Assembly (NCBI GenBank): GCA_036939755.1 | Contig: JALLAZ010000493.1 | Span: 1-15,875 of the forward strand | Length of the DNA: 15,875 nt | DNA from: Stephanodiscus triporus | Taxonomy: Eukaryota > Bacillariophyta > Thalassiosirophyceae > Thalassiosirales > Thalassiosiraceae | Reading direction: 5' to 3' | In this document: in pieces, positions 1 through 8,277 of the stretch | How positions within the stretch are numbered: position 1 is the stretch's first letter | Layout: each line of letters begins with the position of its first letter | Notes under the pieces: model-generated | Seen by the model: only the letters and a program-made list of their open reading frames with translations | The model's database searches: none | Told to the model about the DNA's origin: nothing | Translations under genes and position numbers: made by a program

Positions 1-1030
1 GCAATCTCTGGGTTGCCGCCCCACACCTTGTCCTCCCTCATCTTTTCGATGTACTTGCTGATGTTGACAGAATCCTTAAAGAATTCCCTTATGCTCTCGG
101 TGTTTCTAAAGAGGTGTTTGCACACCTTCTTCCGCACAATTTTGTGGTTTGCGCCGTTGTCATTGTACAACTGATCAGACAGGCTCCGGAAGAGGCAGTT
201 GCCATCGCCTGGCATTGGTTTCACAGACATGCCTTCGGCTTCGATTAGTTCCATGATTTTTTGGACCTGCCCCGTGGTATCTGCTTCAGTTGTTAGCAGT
301 GGCAGTGTCCTGCGTGGACATTTCTTTGCATGGGAGAACTTGAAATTGGCAGGAGCGTCAATTGCAGAGGGGTTTTCGTCCTCGGAGGTGTCAGAATCAC
401 AAAAGAGGGAAGGGGTCGCGGCGAGTTTCTTGGCAATGGTTGTCTCTTTTGTCCACTGCTCTGAAACGCCAACATTGCCCCATTCATCATCGTTGCCATC
501 GTCGCCAGTTCCCCCCAATCAGCAGCTGCTGAATCTTTCTTTTTATCCTCATCCGACTTAGCCCGACTAGCCCGACTCTTCTCATTGTTCTTAAAAATTT
601 CTTCAAGCAATTCTTTCTCTCCATTCCCCTCCTTATCTTTCATAAACCATCTGCCATTGTATTCTATCTTGCCCCCTTCTTTTAGTGGCAACCATTTTTT
701 CCAATAGGTTGGTTTCGATTTTGCTGCAGCGGTTTGAGGTGTATCGTCTGGGGAAAGGGCTTGTCGAATCAATTCATCTTTTTCCTTCCTTCGCTTTTCC
801 TTCTTCGTTGAATGCTGCTTCTGGCTACTTGCATATGTTTGATTGATGCGCTCAATCAGCCTATCCTCATCTGTCAGCATAGTACCGACCACCACATTCA
901 CATGACCCTTAATAAATTTTCGACTGCCATATTTAAGTTCATCGCCGGGAGTTAGCTTTTCCCATTTCTGAAATATCGTCGTATTTTTGGCTCTGGCTAT
1001 TGCCACTTCTCTTTCACTGTTGTCGGTCAT
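1..1030 (-). CDS. OTU-domain cysteine protease (deubiquitinase-like), partial, with apparent frameshift
   Basis: The gene starts at the ATG at 1028-1030 and leaves the window at position 1. Residues 1-172 are read in one frame. They are Lys/Glu-rich and hold two copies of a roughly 26-residue module (residues 17-42 and 107-132). From the G6 tract (511-516 on the plus strand) down to position 3, the frame shifted by one base is open. It encodes an acidic linker and then the start of an OTU fold: PGDGNCLFRSLSDQLY with the catalytic Asp and Cys (Cys codon 195-197), then H-x-x-VRKKV, a Y-x-x-K-M stretch and WGGNPE. The catalytic His would lie beyond the window edge. OTU proteases remove ubiquitin from substrates; that role is family knowledge. 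I see no canonical donor (GTAAG, GTATG, GTGAG) between about 600 and 293, so a one-base indel or sequencing error explains the frame change better than an intron. Confidence 0.72.
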
Positions 1031-1057
1031 GGTGATTGTGGGGGGGGGGAGCTGTTT

Positions 1058-1153
1058 GGCAGGTATTTTAGTAATTTTTGTATAGCCACCAGCGATGCGC
1101 GCAAGGATGGGATTGGCGTGGCAGGTATTTTTGTAATTTTTGTATAGCCACCA
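1058..1153. repeat. 34-bp direct repeat, two copies with a 62-bp period
   Basis: Copies at 1058-1091 and 1120-1153 both begin GGCAGGTATTTT and end TGTATAGCCACCA. They differ at a single base (A versus T at the 13th position). The 28 bp between them is not obviously related to the repeat. The arrangement suggests a recent local duplication or paired protein-binding sites in the promoter region. Confidence 0.85.
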
Positions 1154-1214
1154 ATCCTGATCATCGCCGTATTATCTTCGCGCCAAAATAAATTCCTTGT
1201 AGGTAGCAAACAAA

Positions 1215-1240
1215 CTTTCCCCCCTTTTTTCCCCCCTTTC
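1215..1240. repeat. Perfect mirror-repeat polypyrimidine tract (C T3 C6 T6 C6 T3 C)
   Basis: The 26 bases read identically from either end on the same strand: C, three T, six C, six T, six C, three T, C. Uninterrupted homopurine-homopyrimidine mirror repeats are the classical substrate for intramolecular triplex (H-DNA). The tract lies about 80 bp upstream of the VPS51 start codon. The symmetry is seen directly; triplex formation is inference. Confidence 0.8.
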
Positions 1241-1317
1241 CAGTGTCTTCCTGGGGCAGAAAAAAACGATTCCGTTAGTGTACTCTATGGTACGATAGGA
1301 CACACAGGCGATTCGCC

Positions 1318-4300
1318 ATGAACACCGACAACGACGACGCCTCCTTCCACTCCCGATCCTCCTGCTCGTCTTCCTTCTCATCGGACGATGATTTTTTAAC
1401 ATCTGCTGGAGGCGGAAAGGGCGGAGGAAAGGGAGGATCCGGCAATACGACACATCTAGATCGCGAGGCGTTGGTACGCAAAAAACTTTTGGAAAGCTTT
1501 TATGGCGCATCCCAGACGCCAGGCGGGGCCAATAATGGAGATGATGCCGATGGCAATGACGATGGAGATCCTGACTGTGGGCAAGAGTCAGCGAATGAGG
1601 GGAAGGCTAGTAATGGAGCAAATGACGGAAAAGTGCCCAACAGCTCGCTCGATAGTACTGGCCTGCAACATCAACAGCTACAAACAACCCTAAACCCCTC
1701 CGAAATTCCTCTCCCCTTCACGGCGACCAAATCTGACCTAGACTCTCCCAATTTCCATCCCAAGTCACACACTTTATCCCACATCGCGCACTCCACCATG
1801 CACACGTTATTGGAAACGAACGAACGGCTCGCCTTGGACATACGCACGCTAGACTCGACGATGCAGACGTTGGTGTATGAAAACTATTCCAAATTCATCG
1901 ACGCTACCGACGCCATCAAATCCATAGGTACCAATGTCAGTAATGTCAGTGGCGATAATCAAAATGGATTGGATCGATTAAGGTTGGGGATGGATCGCAT
2001 CCAATCCGCAAGCAGTCGCAGCGAGGAATTGCTGCGTGACAGTCGTGACGCCGTCGCGGAAAAATTGAGAATCCAACGTTTATTGACGCGATTGGACGCC
2101 TTGCTTTCATTGCCTCAGACTCTGCGAACTTACATACGTCAAGCGAAGTATGGTATGGCGGTCCAGAGTCACATGAGTGCCACGGAAATTCTGGGACGGC
2201 ATTCTGCCGGATTCGAGAGTTTGCGAAGCATCGAATTGGAGTGTGGATCGATATTGAAGGAGTTGGTGGATGATCTAAAGGAGAAGTTGCTGGGGTGGAA
2301 CGGTGGGGGTGGTGAAAGCGATTTTGGCGGAGGAGGCATTGGAGATAGTTACAGTTTAGATGTTACAGTGCAAAGTCCAAAATCGATCGCTGAGATATTT
2401 GAATGTGCGAGGACGTTGCTCATGCTCAATCCCACGCAATTTTCACCGGGCTTGGAGAGGTTTCAATGTCAGTCGTTGGCGTTGGCAGCTTGTGGGCGAT
2501 TTTTGAGGGAACGCTTAGTGGAGGGACATGCTACTATCACTACGTCTGCTACTGGGGAAATGTCTGCGGAATCATCTCAGATCTTTCCGGGGAAGCAGAA
2601 TGTCGATAATGCTTCTTCAGATTATAAGCAAAGCATGCATGAAATCGCTTCGGAGCTACCATTGACTTTCCTAGATGGAATATTGGAATCAACGACTTTG
2701 TATGGAGTTAGTTTTGAAGCATCAGCACAGTCCGCAGATAACGACGATGCCGGAAAGGAAATGCTGCGAACGTTTGTTTCGGCTAATTTTGACATTTTCA
2801 TTAGTCATGTCCGTGCGCTCTTGATTCAAAGGAGTGAACCCAAGAATATCGTTGGCAATAAAATTCCTGTGCGAGTCCGAGGAGATGAGGAAGAAGAGTC
2901 CAAGGATGATGCCAACTTTCGCCAGTTATCCTTCGCGTTGTCGCACCTACTCCGATCGGTTCGTGAATTGGCATCGGGTTTAGCGCTGCCTGAAGTGGGA
3001 CTGGATGTGTCCGTGGCATCGACGCTGGTGGATCAGACTGTCGAGTTGGCAGAGATTCTTGTGAGGAGACGCGTGTCGATGAAGTTTAACAAGTTGAGGA
3101 GTGTGGTCGTTACGGAGTGCTTGGCTCCGTTGGTTAAAGAGGTCGTCCAGCCGGGAAAGCGTGATGATGTCAAGGGGGGGGAAATAACAAAAGAAGACAA
3201 CTCTCTCGTTGAAATCATCCAGCTTGCCAGCGTGGCTCTGTCCGATGGATTGCAAATGGCTGATGACTTAATACGGGCTCTTCTCCAACGCTCTTATCTA
3301 GCAGGTGCTTCTCTTCCTGGTGTCTTGGCACCTGTGGACTCAGCAGTTGTCAAATTGGCTGTTCAAAAGAGTTCCAAGTCATTTGGATTATGGCTCGCTG
3401 CCGCACTAGAACACTTGGTAGGATGTGAGCCATCATTTCAGGATAAATTTCTGCTGGAAGTATTTGACGAAGAAAGTGATGAAGACAATGGGGCTCATCA
3501 GAGGCAGAAAATCATCATACCTCAATTAGAAAGTGAGGAGGGGAACGGCGACGGCCCACGTTGGGCATGCTCGTCCATGAACTCAACTTCCTTCTCCGAA
3601 CCCCCCAACAGGGGTGAAACTTTCAGTCTTCTTGTTGAGCTCCTCGTTCAACTGAACAATGGTACATCCGAACGTGCCTATTCGAGTTTCCTCCTTGCAA
3701 TTTGTGAAATGTGTCGCCTGGCCGAACGCAGCATGGCCAACACATTAAACCAATCGATTCAATCAGCAATGGAAGAGGATGCACGCGTGGCAGATTCTGC
3801 AAAGACCCTATTTGGGGATACAATCAATCCCCATCGCAAGGGGAAGGATGGGTTGGACTCGGATCAAATTTTGTCCAAACGATTTCAACTGGCTGCATCG
3901 CGATCGTTGGCAATGTATGTGATGAATCGTGGAGCATATGCTGCGTCGGAGCTTTGTACTGAGATGTTTCGCTTGTCGGATGCACGCGATCCGTATGCCA
4001 TCCCTAGTGGACCTCGCGAAGTTTGCCTGAATGTGTTTGAGATTGCCAAGGCATCATGTGAGGATTGTATTTCCATTGTGGGTGGAGACTTGTTCGTTGC
4101 TCCAGTAGCACCCTTTCCAGACGAGATGGAATATGTCGATATTTTTGGCGACCATCTCATGGGGGCAGGTGGTGGTGGAGGAGGTGGCAGTGGTGCTACG
4201 AGTGGTTTGCAGTTGGACGTCGAGCGTATGTTTATTGAAAAGACTCAAGTGTATCCTCATTCGTTGGACCGACTGGATTTCACTCGCAATAGCGTCATTT

Positions 4301-4653
4301 CGGGCATTCTTCATATAGCTCTATCTGCACTATTGGAGTGTGTGCGTTCGAGCGTTTTTTCATCTTTTGGCTTCCGCCAGATGAAGGTGGATGCAGTGTT
4401 CCTGCGTTACATTATACCACATTATGTGAAGGATGAGTTTGGAACTCCCGAGCAAAACGCATGCTCTTGCTTGTTTAATACCATCGACAATATCATGCGC
4501 AAGGCCGGTCAACGATGCTTTGATCACGAGGTCACAAATGATGACGACTATTACGATGTTGAAAAAGACGAGATTTTCACGCCGTATCAATTAGTGCAGA
4601 GATTTTGCGAGGCTAAGATGATGAACAGAGTGGCGTTCTCATCCACCGTATAA
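1318..4653 (+). CDS. VPS51: VPS51 (Fat-free homologue), subunit of the GARP/EARP tethering complexes
   Basis: This is a 1111-residue single-exon gene. After a low-complexity N terminus rich in Ser, Asp and Gly comes the Vps51-type helical region at about residues 150-245. It carries the family signature LDSTMQTLVYENYSKFIDAT followed by DAIKSI, then heptad-rich helices. Residues from about 1000 onward contain SSFGFRQMKVDAVFLRYIIP, which resembles the C-terminal conserved block of VPS51 proteins. The family tethers endosome-derived vesicles at the trans-Golgi (GARP) or at recycling endosomes (EARP). A seven-Gly run near residue 950 and a Gly/Lys-rich stretch near residues 26-40 are likely disordered. 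The ATG at 1318 is the first in frame and is preceded by GCC. COG1 or an exocyst subunit is the nearest alternative, but the N-terminal signature favours VPS51. Confidence 0.88.
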   Translation: MNTDNDDASFHSRSSCSSSFSSDDDFLTSAGGGKGGGKGGSGNTTHLDREALVRKKLLESFYGASQTPGGANNGDDADGNDDGDPDCGQESANEGKASNGANDGKVPNSSLDSTGLQHQQLQTTLNPSEIPLPFTATKSDLDSPNFHPKSHTLSHIAHSTMHTLLETNERLALDIRTLDSTMQTLVYENYSKFIDATDAIKSIGTNVSNVSGDNQNGLDRLRLGMDRIQSASSRSEELLRDSRDAVAEKLRIQRLLTRLDALLSLPQTLRTYIRQAKYGMAVQSHMSATEILGRHSAGFESLRSIELECGSILKELVDDLKEKLLGWNGGGGESDFGGGGIGDSYSLDVTVQSPKSIAEIFECARTLLMLNPTQFSPGLERFQCQSLALAACGRFLRERLVEGHATITTSATGEMSAESSQIFPGKQNVDNASSDYKQSMHEIASELPLTFLDGILESTTLYGVSFEASAQSADNDDAGKEMLRTFVSANFDIFISHVRALLIQRSEPKNIVGNKIPVRVRGDEEEESKDDANFRQLSFALSHLLRSVRELASGLALPEVGLDVSVASTLVDQTVELAEILVRRRVSMKFNKLRSVVVTECLAPLVKEVVQPGKRDDVKGGEITKEDNSLVEIIQLASVALSDGLQMADDLIRALLQRSYLAGASLPGVLAPVDSAVVKLAVQKSSKSFGLWLAAALEHLVGCEPSFQDKFLLEVFDEESDEDNGAHQRQKIIIPQLESEEGNGDGPRWACSSMNSTSFSEPPNRGETFSLLVELLVQLNNGTSERAYSSFLLAICEMCRLAERSMANTLNQSIQSAMEEDARVADSAKTLFGDTINPHRKGKDGLDSDQILSKRFQLAASRSLAMYVMNRGAYAASELCTEMFRLSDARDPYAIPSGPREVCLNVFEIAKASCEDCISIVGGDLFVAPVAPFPDEMEYVDIFGDHLMGAGGGGGGGSGATSGLQLDVERMFIEKTQVYPHSLDRLDFTRNSVISGILHIALSALLECVRSSVFSSFGFRQMKVDAVFLRYIIPHYVKDEFGTPEQNACSCLFNTIDNIMRKAGQRCFDHEVTNDDDYYDVEKDEIFTPYQLVQRFCEAKMMNRVAFSSTV

Positions 4654-4992
4654 TTCTTCAATATAGCGCCATAGTGCCGGTCTCGTTGTATGCGGCTTTA
4701 AAAGTAAGATCTGAGTAGGGCTTGCCTTGACTTCTTACTCCGAAAAGGAGTATTAACGACGAGGACGATGTAGGATACATGGATGTTGGACGGGTGGGTA
4801 TGTTGAATGGGTGAGTGTGTTGGATGAGTGAGTGCAAGTGTACTTAGAAGAGTCACTGTTCAAATCCAGGTACACTACTTAATGTAAATTAAGCAGGAAA
4901 GGGTGATGTAAAAGACTAACGAACTGAGTAGCTCTCACTGCCCACTGAGTTGGACATATCCTTCATTGGAAAATCTTTTCCGCGGACATTTT
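4654..4992. other. Convergent intergenic spacer with 3' ends of two genes
   Basis: This 339-bp stretch lies between the stop of VPS51 and the stop of the minus-strand coiled-coil gene. It contains a small hairpin (TACTCC, five-base loop, GGAGTA; about 4736-4752) and a 17-bp tandem minisatellite (4787-4837). No open frame of interest and no canonical AATAAA signal was found. Confidence 0.6.
4787..4837. repeat. Minisatellite: three imperfect 17-bp units
   Basis: The units are TGGACGGGTGGGTATGT (4787-4803), TGAATGGGTGAGTGTGT (4804-4820) and TGGATGAGTGAGTGCAA (4821-4837). They are contiguous, of equal length and diverged at several positions. They are G/T-rich on the plus strand and lie in the 3' region of VPS51. 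Confidence 0.7.
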
Positions 4993-6452
4993 CTACTTAG
5001 CCAAAAAAAAATAAGCGGCAAAAGCCAAAGCAATCACTGCCTGTGCAATTGCAGACAGAAAATGTTCTTCGCCATAAGGACTGCTAAAAACTAGAATCGT
5101 TTCAGTAACGGCCCTGCTTCCAAACAGTAAGCTGCCTACCAATGATGCCTGTTTGATTACTCCTCCCTTCTTCAACGCAAGAGCTGTGTCTTCAATGCTT
5201 CCACTGCCACCATCCCCACTAGCCTGATTTTTGGCGAGTTCCAATCCCTCCATTGCCTTCTGGACCTCTTCTGTCTCCCTGGCGACTTTTCGGATCAAAC
5301 GATTGACGCTTTCTTCAGCCTCGGATATTCGCTGCTTTTCAGATTCTAGATACTCTAGGCCTTGCTTTGATCCACTCTGTATGACCGATTCCTGTGAGAT
5401 GAAAATGCATTGTGGGATTATGGAGTTGTTTCCATGGTAGCTTGTCATTTTGAGACCTATCATCATGAATGTCATCAATTCTTGAATGATTTACGTACCT
5501 GCTCTTTCTTCATAGCCTCAACCTCCAATCGCAGCTTTTCACCTGCCACATCGAAGATTTTCTCAATCTCTTTCCGCAACTCTTCGTTCTCTAATAGCTG
5601 TCCTGCTGTCTTGGCAATATCTTCTGTTCTCCCAGACCCGGTATATGATAACATTTCTGAAGAGTCCCCAATTTCGTTTACCGCCTCTTTCAATGCAGAT
5701 GAAATGAATTCTTCCATGGAAAGGGAGGTTTTGATATCTTGAGTCAATATATCATTTGAAACGTCGGCTGTAGTGAGCGGGGCACCAGCTTTGTCAATGG
5801 AGGTTTGAGCGCTACCAATACCATCAGCATCATTTAGAACCATTGTATCGAAAGCAGCAGGTGCATCGGCGGCAAGACGATCCGCTGCTTCATCCAGCGC
5901 CAGGACCAAACTCGTCAATTCTTCCTCTTCTAGCTTCAAAAAGGGTTTCGGCGCATCGACATCAGGGTTGTCGCTCGTCAGATCCCCCAAGATATCATCA
6001 TATACACCTTCCTCTCCTAGGATGGATAATTCTGCTTGCATCTCCATGAATAGCTTGGCAGACTCTTCCATACTGAGATCTATCGTGATGTTGCTACTAC
6101 TGTCAGCAGTGCCTTTGCCGCCGGTCGATGAGAGAGGCATCAAATCATCAAAGTCATCTGCCGTAAGCGAATCCAATGCAGCGAATGCACCGGCCATTCC
6201 TTCTCTTCGATCGTTCGTTAACTGATCACCCTCTTCCTCCTTTTCTTCCATGCCGTCATCATTTTTCGCAACCAAGGCGTAGCCATAGGGATACGACGAT
6301 CGACTTCTCCTGTGAATATCGCCGCGATATTTTGACGCAGTTTCATGTGCTCGAAATGTTCGAACCCCCACAAAAGACGTTACGGTTGATGCCAACCAGG
6401 AGACCATGATCGCTACTTGGAATGACATGGGCATTCCTGATACCATCATCAT
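4993..6452 (-). CDS. Unrecognised coiled-coil membrane protein, two exons, possibly plastid-targeted
   Basis: Exon 1 is 5499-6452 and exon 2 is 4993-5391, joined across a 107-nt intron with donor GTACGT and acceptor CTCACAG. The splice keeps phase and gives 450 residues; without splicing the frame stops shortly after the donor. Residues 1-25 form a Met-rich signal-peptide-like segment. It is followed by TSFVGVRTF, which could be a diatom plastid pre-sequence cleavage site with Phe at +1, and then a basic Arg/Ser-rich stretch. The middle is acidic (many Asp/Glu/Ser), and residues about 285-375 are predicted helical or coiled coil across the splice site. Two hydrophobic segments lie near residues 398-420 and 429-449, the second ending in FFLAK. 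I recognise no family. An inner-plastid or ER-derived membrane location is inference only. Confidence 0.78.
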
Positions 6453-6591
6453 TCTCTTCTTAAGTTAGCGCCCCGCCCGCTTCACCAATTCACCAGCCAG
6501 CACGCACGCCGGTGACAACGTAGGTAGGGTCTGTCTGACAAACCAAGCACATTATTTTTTGTGCAGAGAGGTGGTAGTAGTAGCATACACA
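6453..6591. promoter_or_regulatory. Compact bidirectional promoter between the coiled-coil gene and MVD
   Basis: Only 139 bp separate the two divergent ATG codons. The interval contains a GC-box-like GCCCCGCCCGC near 6469-6479, a CCAAT-like CACCAATTCACC just after it, and an AT-rich ATTATTTTTT about 30-40 bp before the MVD ATG. Shared control of both genes is inferred from the geometry only. Confidence 0.5.
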
Positions 6592-7893
6592 ATGACGTCC
6601 CAGCCCCACAAGATCACCGTGCTCGTGCCCAAGACGAGCGACGACCCGAACCCTATCATCCACCAGGCCACGGTCTCGGCCCCAACCAACATCGCCTGCA
6701 TCAAATACTGGGGAAAGGCCAACCCTCAGTACAACACTCCCATAAACTCGTCGCTCTCTGTGTCGCTCGACCAGAGCGACTTACGCGCCGTCACGACCGC
6801 CTCGGCCTCGTCGTCCTTCGATAGGGATCGCCTTTGGCTCAACGGGAGCGAGGTTTTGGATGCGGCGACGTCGAAGAGGTTCCGCGCTTGCGTCGATGGC
6901 GTGCGGGCGCTGGCCACCGATAAAGTCGTCGTCGACCCTGCCAACGGCGCGAATCGGGTGGTAGTGACCAAGGACGATTGGAGGGGAATGCACGTCCACA
7001 TAGCGAGCTACAACACCTTCCCGACGGCGGCTGGATTGGCGTCGTCGGCCGCCGGCTATGCGGCCCTCGTCGCCGCGCTGGTGCGGCTCTTCGGCGCCGA
7101 GGAGAGTTATCCGGGCGAGTTCACCGCCATCGCGCGACAGGGATCCGGATCGGCGTGCCGTTCCCTCTACGGGGGTTTCGTGGCGTGGCGCGCGGGTGGG
7201 GCCAAGAGCGACTGGTCCGATTCAATCGCCGAGCAGGTGGCGGACGAGCTGCACTGGGAGGAGGTGCGAGCGGTCATCTTGGTCGTTTCGGATGCCAAGA
7301 AGGAGACTAGCTCGACAGACGGCATGTCGGATTCAGTCGCCACCTCGGAACTGCTGGCATTCAGAGCGAGGGAGATTGTGCCCAAACGGATGAAAATCAT
7401 CGAGGAGGCCATTAAGGCGAAGGATTTCGAATCGTTCGGAAAGGTCACCATGATGGATTCGAATCAGTTTCATGCCACGTGCCTAGATACCTATCCTCCA
7501 ATATTTTACATGAACGACGTTTCGAGAAGCGTCGTCCAGATGATTCACAAGTACAATGCATGGGCCGGTGAAATTCGAGCCGCTTATACATTCGATGCCG
7601 GCCCGAATGCTGTGCTGTACACATTGGATAAGCATGTCGTGGAACTCTTGGCATTAGTTCTCAAATACTATCCGGCTCTGAGTGATGATCTTGTCGGTGA
7701 TTATGTGAGCAACCTCGCGTTGGCCAAGGAGGCTTTGGAGTTCAAGTTATGCCCAAGCTTGATGGCAGCTGTTGAGAAAACAGGTAGGGTACACAAACAC
7801 GGGGACGTGAAGATGGTTTATTGTACGAGGGGCGGACCCGGTCCTCAAACTCTAGATCCATGCGATGGAGTTTTTGATTTCAAGATTGAATGA
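6592..7893 (+). CDS. MVD: Diphosphomevalonate decarboxylase (mevalonate pathway)
   Basis: The protein has 433 residues and is intronless. It catalyses the ATP-dependent decarboxylation of mevalonate diphosphate to isopentenyl diphosphate. Family motifs are all present: VSAPTNIACIKYWGKAN (residues 28-44), NSSLSVSL, the GHMP phosphate-binding loop FPTAAGLASSAAG (about 143-155), GSGSACRSLYGGFVAW with the substrate-binding Arg near residue 190, and TFDAGPNAVLY with the catalytic Asp near residue 335. The ATG at 6592 is chosen because the frame upstream has only a non-ATG opening, and MTSQPHKI leads smoothly into the conserved N terminus. The protein is slightly longer than the yeast enzyme (about 396 residues), mostly at the N terminus. 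No signal peptide is visible and the C terminus (DFKIE) is not a peroxisomal PTS1, which fits a cytosolic enzyme. The 5' half is markedly GC-richer than the 3' half. Confidence 0.97.
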   Translation: MTSQPHKITVLVPKTSDDPNPIIHQATVSAPTNIACIKYWGKANPQYNTPINSSLSVSLDQSDLRAVTTASASSSFDRDRLWLNGSEVLDAATSKRFRACVDGVRALATDKVVVDPANGANRVVVTKDDWRGMHVHIASYNTFPTAAGLASSAAGYAALVAALVRLFGAEESYPGEFTAIARQGSGSACRSLYGGFVAWRAGGAKSDWSDSIAEQVADELHWEEVRAVILVVSDAKKETSSTDGMSDSVATSELLAFRAREIVPKRMKIIEEAIKAKDFESFGKVTMMDSNQFHATCLDTYPPIFYMNDVSRSVVQMIHKYNAWAGEIRAAYTFDAGPNAVLYTLDKHVVELLALVLKYYPALSDDLVGDYVSNLALAKEALEFKLCPSLMAAVEKTGRVHKHGDVKMVYCTRGGPGPQTLDPCDGVFDFKIE

Positions 7894-8110
7894 TACCCTA
7901 TTCTAATTCTTTGTTAATGGTGATGACGTCTCCTTGCGCTTGGGTTCATTTCAGGTTAACCTGTACAGAAACAAATACAGCTATCTAAGTTATTGGATAT
8001 TGATTCCGTTAAAAAATACTGATTTTGTTTTCCACCACTGTAGGCATAATAATATCCAATGGCTGCTTCTTTCTGCGATAGATGTTGCTCATGACTCATG
8101 ATGTTGTTGG

Positions 8111-8153
8111 TAGAGTACGATATCGTATCTATCGTACGATGTATCATACTCTA
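8111..8153. repeat. Imperfect inverted repeat (cruciform/hairpin-capable)
   Basis: The left arm TAGAGTACGATATCGT (8111-8126) pairs with the right arm ACGATGTATCATACTCTA (8136-8153), with one mismatch and a two-base bulge across a nine-base loop. The arms also contain the internal palindromes ACGATATCGT and ATCGTACGAT. The repeat lies in the promoter region of the 8325 gene. Confidence 0.7.
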
Positions 8154-8168
8154 TTTATTATATGTATC

Positions 8169-8266
8169 GTAAGTATGGTAGGTACTCTCAAATTTTTTAC
8201 GCCAACCGACGTGACGTGACACACAAGGCACCACACAATTTTTAAGCTTGTTTTTTTTTGCCTCAG
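8169..8266 (+). other. Candidate 5'-UTR intron of the Trp-repeat gene
   Basis: A consensus donor GTAAGT at 8169 is followed 98 nt later by a polypyrimidine tract of nine T (8251-8259) and an acceptor GCCTCAG ending at 8266. The length matches the three coding introns in this window (92, 105 and 107 nt). The AT-rich TATTTATTATATG directly upstream could instead be a TATA element, which would place transcription start inside this interval and rule out splicing. Confidence 0.35.
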
Positions 8267-8277
8267 CATTTCCGTCC

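Larger units (their letters stand above)
1031..1317. promoter_or_regulatory. Head-to-head intergenic region between the OTU gene and VPS51
   Basis: These 287 bp separate two divergent start codons and so probably hold both promoters. The region contains a G10 run (1040-1049), a 34-bp direct repeat (1058-1091 and 1120-1153) and a mirror-symmetric pyrimidine tract (1215-1240). I see no clear TATA box. Short reading frames here are low-complexity or repeat-derived, and I do not consider them genes. Confidence 0.5.

Noticed and set aside
293..510. N-terminal OTU-gene frame continued past the G6 tract to a stop near 293
   Set aside because: The continuation is Pro/Arg/Thr-rich with no conserved feature, while the alternate frame encodes a clear OTU motif. 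The gene product should follow the OTU frame.
1027..1510. Minus-strand frames between and over the OTU and VPS51 starts
   Set aside because: They are low-complexity, derive from the 34-bp repeat and pyrimidine tract, or shadow the VPS51 coding sequence; none has a recognisable domain.
6559..6591. Longer MVD start at a TTG codon 33 nt upstream of the ATG
   Set aside because: Nuclear eukaryotic genes rarely start at TTG, and the extra residues match nothing in the family; the ATG at 6592 is sufficient.
7956..8147. 63-codon minus-strand frame downstream of MVD
   Set aside because: It lies across AT-rich intergenic DNA and the inverted repeat, and has no family resemblance.
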